Source: UBA4421 sp002704225 (lineage in GTDB: Bacteria > Pseudomonadota > Gammaproteobacteria > Pseudomonadales > Azotimanducaceae). From it: a stretch of DNA of 61,857 nucleotides. Below the pieces are notes generated by a model. The model worked only from the letters and a program-made list of their open reading frames with translations, did no database searches and was not told where the DNA came from. Made by a program: the position numbers and the translations under genes. Positions 41,728 through 49,853 of the stretch are shown here, piece by piece. Position 1 is the first letter of the stretch; every line of letters begins with the position of its first letter. The stretch spans positions 1 through 61,857 of the forward strand of contig CACDWG010000014.1 in NCBI GenBank assembly GCA_902556425.1. Reading direction: 5' to 3'.

Positions 41728-43464
41728 TTGAAACGGATCTATTTTTTAGCGTTACTCTGCATAGCTGCATGCGGTGGCGGCTCTGGCTCGGAATTTTCGG
41801 CATCTCCAGAGGCGCAACCCAATTCCCAAAGTAATGCAGCCACAGGCATAAGACTACCCGCGCTACCGACTTCCATGGCCAGTGATTTTTTGGCGTACGA
41901 GCGTCAATTGTTCGATATTGAACAGGTTTACGGCGATAGACCCGTCACAATAAATTCAGGGGCTCTTTGGTACAAATCCCTTAGCTATCCATCCAGCGCC
42001 GTTACCGTAAAAGATGCTGAGATTTTTAGCGTAGCCGATGCCATGGAGCATGGCGTCGGCTACGGAACTTTCTACAACGTAGACGCGTCTCGAACACTCA
42101 TTTTTTATACATTTTGGGCGCCGCAAAAACCAGCATCTGGCGGCGTCTATGTCCTAGAAATGCTAGACGGGATTCCGACCTCCCTGACGGCAACGAAAAT
42201 ACCTGGAGGGACTCGGGTTCATGTTCTTAACAACCAAGACAATTCTGTCTCGATCATTCTACCTGGTGTCGATGAAGGCGAACTCGTCATCGGTGAACCA
42301 GGCGATGCGCCAAGCTACTCCTATAGCCTTGCGGACGGGACCTGGGCCGACATAAACATCGCGTCGGGCGCCCATGGGTCCATCAATTTTGATTACGAAA
42401 ATGACGGCGACGAAGATTTGTTTTTACAAAGTTGGGGTGGCGAGTTCGATTACAGCGCCATGATAATCAAAAATGAGGGAGGAGCCTTCACTCCGATTAA
42501 AATCCCGCACCAAAGCGACGTGGCAGGGCTCATGTCCCTTGCGCCGTTTTACGATGACATCGGTCGCATAGGGTTGGTCTTGACCGATGCAGTCTCCGTT
42601 GCCGAGAAGTGGGTTATTCCAAATGAGCGAACGGTTATTGCGTATTTTTCTGCCGATTTCGCGACGCCTGCGGAGGAAGTTGTAGAACTGCCGATTCCTT
42701 ACTTTGAGCGGACTGAGTTTGCAGGCATTACGCAAAACATTCCAGATTGGGAGGGCACTGTCGGGCTTTCTCACGATGTTTCCGCAAAAGTGATAGACCT
42801 CGATTACGATGGCGATCTGGATATCGTCGTCGGTTCGATGGTCTGGAGCGACGAGTATCCTTACGGCGTTATCCAGTTATTGATTAATTCAGATGGCGAG
42901 TTTGTAGACCAAACGGATGAGAGACTGTTCAATTGGACTTTGGCGGGAAATACCGCCCATCAAATGGATTTTTTGGATATTAACGCCGATGGATTCGTTG
43001 ACATATTGGTATCTGATCACGGAAATGCGTTCAACAAGATTCCGGCACTGCAAAACAGTAGCGTTGGCGGTGGCAGTCGAGTCTTAGTAAACGACGGCAC
43101 TGGCCACTTCGTTGTGATTGCACATCACCTGATACATGAAAACAAGGCGTTTGGGGCAACATTTGTTCCTTCGATCTCTCGCTATGATGGCAAGCTCAGA
43201 TTTACGAGAATGGACTCCCTTCCGTTTGGTCCGCCCAGTCGCACGATAAGCGTTGAAGAAATAGAATTTGCCTACGTTTACTCTACAGGGCCTAACGGCA
43301 TCGATCCCGCCGATTACGGAGAGCCCCATTTCAACGAATTTTTTTATCTGTTAAAAAATAAAGAGGCACAAGACGCGCTAAATGCGGGTACCTACCAAAC
43401 AGGTCTTGAGCATTATTTGGAAGAGGGCAAGGCCATGGGTCTCAAAACCCATGCTAGGGAATAG
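41728..43464 (+). CDS. VCBS/FG-GAP-repeat lipoprotein
   Basis: A 578-residue probable lipoprotein from a TTG start. The signal MKRIYFLALLCIAAC places the lipid cysteine at residue 15, followed by a Gly/Ser-rich linker. Calcium-binding FG-GAP loops are visible as DYENDGDEDL, DLDYDGDLDI and DINADGFVDI, spread over the middle, suggesting a beta-propeller on the cell surface or in the periplasm. The C-terminus (FFYLLKNKEAQDALNAGTYQ, HYLEEGKAMG) resembles the YPDV-type ...HYL..G..EGR repeats seen in other surface or secreted proteins. The gene follows the surface operon after a 450-base gap and probably has its own promoter. Confidence 0.82.
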   Translation: MKRIYFLALLCIAACGGGSGSEFSASPEAQPNSQSNAATGIRLPALPTSMASDFLAYERQLFDIEQVYGDRPVTINSGALWYKSLSYPSSAVTVKDAEIFSVADAMEHGVGYGTFYNVDASRTLIFYTFWAPQKPASGGVYVLEMLDGIPTSLTATKIPGGTRVHVLNNQDNSVSIILPGVDEGELVIGEPGDAPSYSYSLADGTWADINIASGAHGSINFDYENDGDEDLFLQSWGGEFDYSAMIIKNEGGAFTPIKIPHQSDVAGLMSLAPFYDDIGRIGLVLTDAVSVAEKWVIPNERTVIAYFSADFATPAEEVVELPIPYFERTEFAGITQNIPDWEGTVGLSHDVSAKVIDLDYDGDLDIVVGSMVWSDEYPYGVIQLLINSDGEFVDQTDERLFNWTLAGNTAHQMDFLDINADGFVDILVSDHGNAFNKIPALQNSSVGGGSRVLVNDGTGHFVVIAHHLIHENKAFGATFVPSISRYDGKLRFTRMDSLPFGPPSRTISVEEIEFAYVYSTGPNGIDPADYGEPHFNEFFYLLKNKEAQDALNAGTYQTGLEHYLEEGKAMGLKTHARE

Positions 43465-43809
43465 CACTGTTGTAATGTACGGTCAGAATCCAGCGCTTTA
43501 AAGCAGTTACTGGCCCGTTATCCGGTTCGGTAAGAAGCAGACAAGAGAGAGTTTTTAATCACCGACTTTGCGCCTTCTTTGAGTTTGGCTTCAGGTGAGT
43601 AGGCTTTAAATGGCTTTTGGGAGCAAGCGATTCTCAAGTCTTTTTTAAGCATCTAAAGAAAGTGCCTCTTTGCCACATGGAAATGCGGTTGTAGCTTATC
43701 GGGAAAAAACAGAAAGCATCCGCTGGGCTGTTCATCTTATTGACGATTGGCGAACGGTTAGTCTTTCAGGTCTCAAAATAAAGACAAAAAGCTTTATTTG
43801 TGATGCATG
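43465..43809. other. Gap between convergent genes
   Basis: No gene seen. An A+T-only stem (AAATAAAG and CTTTATTT, 43776-43799) lies ten bases beyond the minus-strand stop and could be a weak terminator. Confidence 0.4.
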
Positions 43810-44220
43810 CTAAAAGGCTGAACATTTCAATTCAGGCAAAGCGCCAAAGATCTCTTTGAATTCCTCTCTGGTAATCTGGCTAGAGTCGAATCTCACCCTA
43901 TCTGATTTGGTAATTTCTAATCTGTTCCCGATTTTCGCGTATTGTCCTTTGACGGAAAACTTCCTCCAATCACCGGACTTGGTTCGCATTCTCGCAATCA
44001 ACGACAACGTCCCAGTAGCTCCATAGTTTTTACCATCTACGATGCTTTCACCGCTGGAAAATTTGATCGCAGGTTCATCAAAGTAAGAGCCTAAGTGACA
44101 ACCAACTTCTATCTCATCAGCCCGTGAGGTTTGGCGATCAAAAATACTGTTAGCCCGTGTGTTAGCGCTCAAGGCCGTCAGCCCGAGAGCCGCCATCACT
44201 ACGATAATTTGGTAATTCAT
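43810..44220 (-). CDS. Exported hypothetical protein
   Basis: A 136-residue protein with a signal peptide (MNYQIIVVMAALGLTALSANTRA). The mature part has two cysteines, one near the start (EVGCHLGSYFDEP) and one at the C-terminus (PELKCSAF), probably joined in the periplasm. Beta-rich segments such as TGTLSLIARMRTKSG and FSVKGQYAKIGNRLEI follow. I do not recognise the family. It lies alone at the left edge of the accessory region. Confidence 0.65.
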   Translation of the reverse strand: MNYQIIVVMAALGLTALSANTRANSIFDRQTSRADEIEVGCHLGSYFDEPAIKFSSGESIVDGKNYGATGTLSLIARMRTKSGDWRKFSVKGQYAKIGNRLEITKSDRVRFDSSQITREEFKEIFGALPELKCSAF

Positions 44221-44463
44221 TTAAGCTTTCTCCACACTTGTCATCGCTTTCCAATTGGCAACGTTTCAGTAGCTTTACACCCCGAAAATCCCAAGTCCAG
44301 CGAATAGGGCATGAAGGTGTCAAGGTGCGCTGTAATGATTGGCTGCCTTTAAATTTACCCACTAGTCCTCGAGTATTTCATCTCGGTTCTCCGACAATAG
44401 ATTGATGTTTTTGTAAATTTCCGGTAGTTCTCTAAAGGTAGAGTTTGATTTTTTGGGAGTTTT

Positions 44464-44868
44464 ATGCAGCTGACCTCAAAGATTGTTTGTTTGCTTCTCG
44501 CTATCTGGCTAAGTGCCGCCGCTGTGCTGCCTTTGTTTGGAATGAACTTAATCGCCTCACAAGCCGGATTAGTGAGTTTTGATCCAAGCGAGGATACTTT
44601 GTATTTGTTTGTTACTAGGTCGGCTTGCTTTGCTACCTGTGTCTTCTATCTAACGAATTTTCTGAGGCGGCGTCGGCCGCTGTCTTCAGTATCCCCTTTG
44701 CTTGTTCTTTCTATCATGCACTTCGTCTTTGGCGCTGCTTACATTCTAGTTTTCAGCTTCTTCAATTTTTCTCTCATTGCGTTTCTCGTTCTCTTAGTCG
44801 GTTTGAGTATTTTCTTCTATTCTGAAAACGAGAAAGAACGCTCTGTGTTGTTTAGAGAGTCTTGGTAA
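44464..44868 (+). CDS. Small integral membrane protein
   Basis: A 134-residue protein with four predicted TM helices (KIVCLLLAIWLSAAAVLPLFG, DTLYLFVTRSACFATCVFYL, LLVLSIMHFVFGAAYILVF, FNFSLIAFLVLLVGLSIFFY) and a short charged tail. Size and topology resemble small DUF4345-like proteins, but this is not certain. No partner gene is adjacent. Confidence 0.65.
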   Translation: MQLTSKIVCLLLAIWLSAAAVLPLFGMNLIASQAGLVSFDPSEDTLYLFVTRSACFATCVFYLTNFLRRRRPLSSVSPLLVLSIMHFVFGAAYILVFSFFNFSLIAFLVLLVGLSIFFYSENEKERSVLFRESW

Positions 44869-44872
44869 TTTC

Positions 44873-44944
44873 AATGCACCAAAAGACAGCCTTACCGTGA
44901 CGGGCAGCTCGACGGTTTTGAGAGACACTACGACCGTAAACTGA
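44873..44944 (+). pseudogene. Remnant of a beta-repeat protein (tentative)
   Basis: The short open stretch reads NAPKDSLTVTGSSTV and RDTTTVN before a stop. The pattern D-S-L-T-V-T-G-S-S-T is typical of repeats in tail fibres and large adhesins. There is no start codon and no continuation on either side, so it is at most a fragment. Confidence 0.3.
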
Positions 44945-45051
44945 ATATTCAACGAGAAGTGGAATGGCAGGAGGGCAGGCTACGGTCCGACATTACTCGC
45001 ATATGAGCGAGCTAAGATAATGCATTTGGGTTGTCTATCGAGACAGACAAA

Positions 45052-45156
45052 ATGATTGAGCACAATAAGCTTGTACGAGATAAAGTGCCTGAAATTATCC
45101 GCAACGATGGGAAATCTCGTTCGGTAAAGGTTTTGAAGCTCTCTGAAGTGAGATAG
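45052..45156 (+). pseudogene. N-terminal fragment of a house-cleaning pyrophosphohydrolase-like protein
   Basis: The 34-codon ORF begins MIEHNKLVRDKVPEIIRNDG. This is the conserved start of the small MazG/phosphoribosyl-ATP pyrophosphohydrolase-like proteins (KLVRDKIPEII pattern), normally about 100 residues. The match ends after about 24 residues and a stop follows. The break lies directly next to the integrase fragment, which probably marks an insertion or deletion joint. Confidence 0.65.
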
Positions 45157-45623
45157 CTCAATTGGGCGTAGAGGAGTCCGTTGCCACCGTTGATGGCGTT
45201 AAGTGTCTCTATGTCAGAGAAGATGCAAAGACAGCGGCAGGAAGCGGTAGGCTAGTGCCTATTGCGGACACTCTTGCTGCTAGGGTTCCACTACATGAGC
45301 TACCGTCACCACCAAATCTAGATTATTCAGGTCAAGATATTGGTAAACGATTTGGTCGCCCGAAAGCTAAACTGGGCTTCGGTAAGCAGCATGTATTTCA
45401 TTCAATGCGTAAAACAGCTGCTACTGTATTTGAGCAAGCTGGAGTGCCAGAAGGGGTCACCGCTGACATTATTGGGCATGAAAAGCAGGCGATGACCTAC
45501 AGACTGTACTCAGGTGTTGCTTCAGTTAAGCAGCGGTACGAGGCGATAGTGGAGTTTGAGAGGCTCATGTTAGAAAAAGAAGCTGAAGCTAACGTGTTGT
45601 CTTTTACGGGATATAAGACGTAG
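45147..45623 (+). pseudogene. C-terminal fragment of a tyrosine integrase
   Basis: About 155 residues from the catalytic half of a phage-type tyrosine recombinase. Visible are an Arg before VPIAD (SGRLVPIAD), the box HSMRKTAATVF, IIGH and the nucleophile Tyr in TYRLYSGV. The N-terminal DNA-binding and core half is missing; the frame is closed upstream by a TGA at 45144-45146 and the first possible start is a TTG at 45162. The protein is therefore a relic and should not recombine by itself. It borders the accessory region on its left side. Confidence 0.75.
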
Positions 45624-45653
45624 ATGAAATCTGACTAAGACAGAGAGCAAAGC

Positions 45654-46463
45654 ATGAGTGCAGTTATTTATGAGAAGCGAGACCGAATAGCGTATGTGAC
45701 GTTGAATAGACCCGAAGCCAAGAATGCGATCAATCCGGCAACGCACGCACGTCTTTGGGAGGTGTGGCAGGATTTCAGGGATGACGATGCGGTTGACGTC
45801 GCGATCATGACAGGTAACGGCGATGCGTTTTGCGCAGGTGCAGACTTGAAGGAGTACATGAATCGTTGGCCTGGTGCGAGCAGCGAAGCAGTTCGAAAGA
45901 ATGTTCAAGACGGTCTCGGCGGCATAACTCGCGGTCTGCATAGAATCACCAAGCCGATTATTGCCGCTGTCAACGGGTGGGCGTTAGCCGGTGGGTGTGA
46001 GATTGCGCTTGCCTGCGATATTAGGATCGCCTCTGACCGCGCGATGTTCGGTTCATTCGAAGCTAGGAGAGGTTTCCATCACGCCGATGGCGGAATTCCT
46101 CGATTGGTGAACTCGGCCGGTGTATCCGCGGCAATGTACATGTTGCTTACCGCCGAACCGATTCCGGCTGAAAAGGCATTGCAATGGGGTCTGGTGGCCG
46201 CTGTTGTCCCGCACGATGAACTTATGGCGCATGCAGAACTCGTCGCTAAACAGATTCTTCGAAATGACCAAGACGCTGTTCGGTCCGCCAAAGAAACTAT
46301 CCTAGATATGATTGGCCGTGACCTTGACGACCAACTACGGATCGAAGCCATTAACGGCTATAGCATGGCGACGCGGTCTGAAGTGAAAGATCGCTTGCAG
46401 CGGTTTTATGACAAGACCGACAGCGGCAGGCACGGTGTGAACGCAACACCGCTTTCAAATTAG
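45654..46463 (+). CDS. Enoyl-CoA hydratase/isomerase family protein
   Basis: A 269-residue crotonase. The oxyanion-hole blocks are DAFCAGADLKEY and NGWALAGGCEIALACDIRIA. The first catalytic glutamate of hydratases can be matched to the Glu of FEARRGF, but the second (usually in a G..A..M..TG region) is replaced: SAAMYMLLTAEPI. A hydratase, isomerase or CoA-hydrolase activity is possible. It starts 30 bases after the integrase fragment and is followed by a family B leader repeat at 46555. Confidence 0.88.
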   Translation: MSAVIYEKRDRIAYVTLNRPEAKNAINPATHARLWEVWQDFRDDDAVDVAIMTGNGDAFCAGADLKEYMNRWPGASSEAVRKNVQDGLGGITRGLHRITKPIIAAVNGWALAGGCEIALACDIRIASDRAMFGSFEARRGFHHADGGIPRLVNSAGVSAAMYMLLTAEPIPAEKALQWGLVAAVVPHDELMAHAELVAKQILRNDQDAVRSAKETILDMIGRDLDDQLRIEAINGYSMATRSEVKDRLQRFYDKTDSGRHGVNATPLSN

Positions 46464-46554
46464 ATTGGGTCCGTTCCGGTTCCCGATTGTGTAGTTGTAG
46501 TGGCCGCTTTGATTCAGTTGCAGTGATATGTCATTTACAGGAGACAAGAAGTAG

Positions 46555-46608
46555 ATGAGAAATTTTAGACGCTTGCTACTGGGGTTGGTGGCGGGCGGTC
46601 TAGGTTGA
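46555..46608 (+). repeat. Leader-ORF repeat family B, copy 1
   Basis: An ATG with GGAG upstream opens a 17-codon ORF, MRNFRRLLLGLVAGGLG, which looks like the start of a signal peptide and then stops. The nucleotide sequence from ATGAGA through TTTAGACGCTTG and CTGGGGTTGGTG matches copies 2 and 3. It lies 91 bases after the enoyl-CoA hydratase stop and 84 before the next gene. Confidence 0.65.
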
Positions 46609-46692
46609 CAAAGACCTATCAGGTGTCGAACAGTGATTTCTGCTTCTGAGAGACGCTGACAGTAGTTTGATCCAACACACGAGGAGACAATC

Positions 46693-47001
46693 TTGGCTTT
46701 AATAGTAAACATAACTTGGTTTGTGAAACCTGAGACGCGCGCTCAGTTCGTAGCAGAATTAAGCAGCAAACTACCCGTGACTAGGGCTTACGATGGCTGC
46801 CATTGGTTGTATCTGGCGAACAATGCTGACTCTGAAACAGATAGAGTTGAAGCGGTTTCTATGTGGGATAGCCGGGAAAAGTACGATGCTTATCTAGCCT
46901 TTCGTGAAGAAAGCGGCGAGCTAGGTGAGTTTGAAGCGAAGTACTACACAGCTGATCCGCAGTGGAAATATATGCCGGTTCTCATGGACTTCAACAAATA
47001 G
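46693..47001 (+). CDS. ABM-superfamily (putative monooxygenase) protein
   Basis: A 102-residue protein with the dimeric alpha/beta-barrel pattern of antibiotic-biosynthesis monooxygenase-like proteins: VNITWFVKPETRAQFVAEL, then TRAYDGCHWLYLANNAD, and VSMWDSREKYDAYLAFREE. Proteins of this kind include quinol monooxygenases and haem- or small-molecule binding proteins. It starts at TTG with GAGGAG five bases upstream. A family A leader begins 54 bases after its stop. Confidence 0.78.
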   Translation: MALIVNITWFVKPETRAQFVAELSSKLPVTRAYDGCHWLYLANNADSETDRVEAVSMWDSREKYDAYLAFREESGELGEFEAKYYTADPQWKYMPVLMDFNK

Positions 47002-47055
47002 CCTGCTTCAAAAGCTAAAGTTACAGCGCTGTGGGTCGAGCCTACAGTAAGCCGA

Positions 47056-47151
47056 ATGAAACACATCATCACAGGTTTGCTTTTGTCACCGATGAGTACT
47101 ATTGGTCTATGTCTGACCCACTGGCAGCGCATTAAAGTGTTTACGCAATGA
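47056..47151 (+). repeat. Leader-ORF repeat family A, copy 1
   Basis: A 31-codon ORF beginning MKHIITGLLLSPMSTIG, a signal-peptide-like start. The DNA is nearly identical to copies 2-4 over the first 45 bases. Its TGA overlaps the ATG of the membrane-protein gene at 47148 (ATGA), so translation of the leader could feed the next gene. Confidence 0.7.
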
Positions 47152-47720
47152 GTATTTTTGAATACACAACTTCGATAGTCGCGATTGTTCTTGGATTATC
47201 CATTGCTAACTTACTGCGAAAATTCTCTGACCTTATCCTAGCGGAGCATAAATTTAATAGGAAACTTATACCTCTAATATGGTGCTGCATTCTGATTCTC
47301 ATGGTCCTTGGTTACTTTTGGGCCTTTTGGCACATTTTTAACAATTCAGAGAATATGTCGATTTGGGGCTTCGTCTTAGTTCCATTTTTGCATTGTGCGT
47401 TGCTCTATTTGGCCACAGAGTTTTTGCCCATCAGCAAGAATATCGAAAGAGACCCAACCGTTGTGATTTGCGAAGGCAGACGCCCATTTTTTTTCACCCT
47501 AGGACTTTTGATTCTGGCGATGTCATCGACCTCTTTTGTTGGCCCTATGCTTGGGATTAACTACAGCCAGCCGGTTGTCGAGATTGCTCTGGGATTTTTA
47601 ATGGTCATTCCAGTTGTTATAGGTTTTCGATATTCAGGATATGTTTCTCAGCTCACTGCTATGCTGACGTTCAGTTTCTTATTCGTAGTGCAAGAGTTGA
47701 CCCAACGGGCTATTTCCTAG
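47148..47720 (+). CDS. Multi-spanning membrane protein
   Basis: A 190-residue protein with about six TM helices (for example SIVAIVLGLSIANLL, LIPLIWCCILILMVLGYFWA, IWGFVLVPFLHCALLYLA, FFFTLGLLILAMSS, IALGFLMVIPVVIGF, AMLTFSFLFVVQEL) and one short polar loop with two Arg (CEGRRPFFF). No family recognised. Its ATG overlaps the stop of the preceding family A leader. A second family A leader follows its stop by 56 bases. Confidence 0.72.
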   Translation: MSIFEYTTSIVAIVLGLSIANLLRKFSDLILAEHKFNRKLIPLIWCCILILMVLGYFWAFWHIFNNSENMSIWGFVLVPFLHCALLYLATEFLPISKNIERDPTVVICEGRRPFFFTLGLLILAMSSTSFVGPMLGINYSQPVVEIALGFLMVIPVVIGFRYSGYVSQLTAMLTFSFLFVVQELTQRAIS

Positions 47721-47776
47721 GAGCAAAATACAGCGCCGCCTTGCGGTGCGAAAAGCAAAAGGATTGTAAGGGATAA

Positions 47777-47881
47777 GTGAAATACATCATCACAGGTTTA
47801 CTTTTGACTCTGATGAGTACTGTTGGGTGGGGTGAAGGAGCAGATTTGCACTGCTCCTGTAGCTCAGTTACCCAGCGCTAG
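47777..47881 (+). repeat. Leader-ORF repeat family A, copy 2
   Basis: A 34-codon ORF from GTG: MKYIITGLLLTLMSTVGWG followed by EGADLHCSCSSVTQR. Similarity to copy 4 continues past the signal-like part (GWGE-x-ADL), showing that the repeat once belonged to a longer secreted protein. Its end overlaps by four bases the end of the convergent lipoprotein gene. Confidence 0.7.
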
Positions 47882-48741
47882 TTTCTTGCCCCTGTTCGGA
47901 GAAAGTAACCATCCCATGCTTGTGCAATGGCAGGCACACAAGTTGCGGCGGCGTCAAAGGAAGCCTGCACAGCTTTACCTGCGTCTGACGCAGCGAAGTC
48001 CGCATTAGATGCTTCTCCCTCTTTAGCGTTCTGCCAGATATTCACCCAATTAAAATCGTGATCATAATTGGCTAGCGGCGTGTAGTCTGGTCGACCAACG
48101 CGGAACCAGTAAGTTGATTCAGGGTTTTCTGCGGCCACAGCTTCAACGGCGGGTAAGAATTGATCTCTTATTACGCTGCGCACGTCTTCGGCCGACTTTC
48201 CTTCATTGAACGAACAGAGCTGATTGGTTAAATAATAGGGCGATTCGGAGGTACTGAAGCTTTCAGGAATATCGCGAGGCGTGAATGAAATTTCGGGGAA
48301 TCTATTGATTCCCGATTCCGACCCACATGTAAGAACGTCGGGGTTGCGCGCGTCTATTTTCGTTTGGGCATCAGCGGCAGCATATTGGGCCCATCCAGCA
48401 GTCATAGTGGCTTGGTCTGACCAATTTAGCACCCATAAACCGTCAAAATTCTCATCGCTCCAGCCCCGTGGGATGTAGGCGAAAGCGGCATTGGGTTGAG
48501 CGTCAAGCTTGTCAATTTCAGCGTTCCAGTCTGCAACTAAGGATGCGATCGAATCGTCATTGGCGTTCTCGCCATTTTTGCACCATAGGTACTCGTAATA
48601 ACCTGAAGGCTCCGGAATAGCAGCGGCCTCAGTCTCAGCAAATGCAGGCATTGGGGTCGGCGCTTGCGCGCCAGTGCCTGACTGCTCGCTACAGCCTATT
48701 GCGAGAGCCGCACACGCGAGTAGGATTAGGATCTTATTCAT
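47878..48741 (-). CDS. Lipoprotein with duplicated domain
   Basis: A 287-residue probable lipoprotein: MNKILILLACAALAIGC gives a lipobox cysteine at residue 17. Two similar halves follow: YYEYLWCKNGENANDDSIAS with WVLNWSDQATMTAGWAQYAAA, and YYLTNQLCSFNEGKSAEDVRS with WVNIWQNAKEGEASNADFAAS. Each half could be a ferredoxin-like, ABM-type barrel domain, but that is inference. The ATG at 48741 is preferred over an upstream TTG since GGAG is well placed and the signal starts there. Confidence 0.78.
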   Translation of the reverse strand: MNKILILLACAALAIGCSEQSGTGAQAPTPMPAFAETEAAAIPEPSGYYEYLWCKNGENANDDSIASLVADWNAEIDKLDAQPNAAFAYIPRGWSDENFDGLWVLNWSDQATMTAGWAQYAAADAQTKIDARNPDVLTCGSESGINRFPEISFTPRDIPESFSTSESPYYLTNQLCSFNEGKSAEDVRSVIRDQFLPAVEAVAAENPESTYWFRVGRPDYTPLANYDHDFNWVNIWQNAKEGEASNADFAASDAGKAVQASFDAAATCVPAIAQAWDGYFLRTGARN

Positions 48742-49145
48742 TTTCTTATTCTCCAAAACTAAAAATTTCTATTTGTACTGCGAGACAGAACATAGCAGTT
48801 AATTTTGTTTTTGGAGCATTTTTTGCTCCGACCATCCGTCGCGCGTAATTACTCCAGCACTCATGAGCCTCTCTGGTGATGACTTGAGGCTGGGGATGCC
48901 ATAGTCGACGCAAAGAGCGGAGTAGAAACCTGGAACAGTCCTTGATAAAGGGTTAATCACGGCTCCAAGGCGAGGTGAGAAGCTAAAATTATTCGAGGAT
49001 TGGCGCTAAATGTCGCCTTGTCAGTGGCATGTTGTTGTTCTTCGAAGAAGAAAACGAAGAGCCGCCTTTTGTTGGCACGTTCATTGAAGCCCCCAAGCCG
49101 GATTCTCCATATCTCCGGCGCGGGGGGCAGTCTTGTGGCTTAAGT
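48742..49145. other. Gap between two minus-strand genes
   Basis: No convincing gene. A short stem (GGAGCA and TGCTCC, 48813-48829) and a 12-base perfect palindrome TTCTTCGAAGAA (about 49038) are present; neither has a clear role. Confidence 0.4.
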
Positions 49146-49586
49146 CTACTGGATGGGGAAGGCGGTAAAGGACATCGTTCCCTTCACGAGGTCCACATAA
49201 CCCTTGGCATAGATCATGTCGCCATTGGAAAACTGGTCTAGGGTGTACATGGTGACCATCTTACCGTCGCGCTTCCAAATACCTTGCAAGGTACCTGCGA
49301 CCATAACGCCATCGTTGTTGATGGTGCGTACGTCGCCGGAAAAGTCGCCTTGATTTTTGTCAGCACTGCTGCTGACGAAGTCGTAGTTTAAATAAACCTT
49401 GCCATAGCCCTCGCCGACAATACCTTCAGCGGTCATGGCGCTGCCACTGGCATTGCTCGTCCAACTGGTGATGTTGAACTCTGCGAGAAACGACTCGCCG
49501 CTTACTTCAAACGCATGGAGTGGCGCGGCTAACGCGCTCAAAAGCATGGCGATGGTCAGGGCAATATTTTTCAGTGCTTTAGGCAT
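49146..49586 (-). CDS. Exported hypothetical protein
   Basis: A 146-residue protein with a signal peptide (ALKNIALTIAMLLSALAAPLHA). The mature domain is beta-rich with repeated Gly-aromatic strands (GIVGEGYGKVYLNYDFVSS, VAGTLQGIWKRDGKMVTMYTLD, GDMIYAKGYVDLVKGTMSFTAF), resembling a small lipocalin-like or calycin barrel that reports on a ligand. I do not recognise a named family. The ATG at 49586 has AAGGA upstream. Confidence 0.68.
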   Translation of the reverse strand: MPKALKNIALTIAMLLSALAAPLHAFEVSGESFLAEFNITSWTSNASGSAMTAEGIVGEGYGKVYLNYDFVSSSADKNQGDFSGDVRTINNDGVMVAGTLQGIWKRDGKMVTMYTLDQFSNGDMIYAKGYVDLVKGTMSFTAFPIQ

Positions 49587-49853
49587 CGTAATTTCCTTGT
49601 TGTTATTGGTTTGTGGATTATGCATCAAGCCGAGTTGCGGTGTCGTTGCATCGAAGTCTGGTGCTATGCCTGACACAACTCTGTGCTGGACTTGCTGCCT
49701 TAGTTCAAGGTGTATCAATTGGCTCGCCCTTAGATCGGTGGAGAAACTAGGCTAAGTAGGTTGACTAAACGGCCCATGCGCTTCGCGCGGTAGAGATTTA
49801 AACCTTCATCATCTCGAATTTGGTATCGTGATTGCCACTTATGGAGACCATTG

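Noticed and set aside
48813..48829. GGAGCA/TGCTCC stem as a terminator
   Set aside because: No U tract on either strand and it lies upstream of the lipoprotein start, not after a gene.
49029..49241. Plus-strand ORF beginning MLLFFEEENEEPPF
   Set aside because: It runs into the opposite strand of a convincing exported-protein gene and shows no domain or ribosome site.
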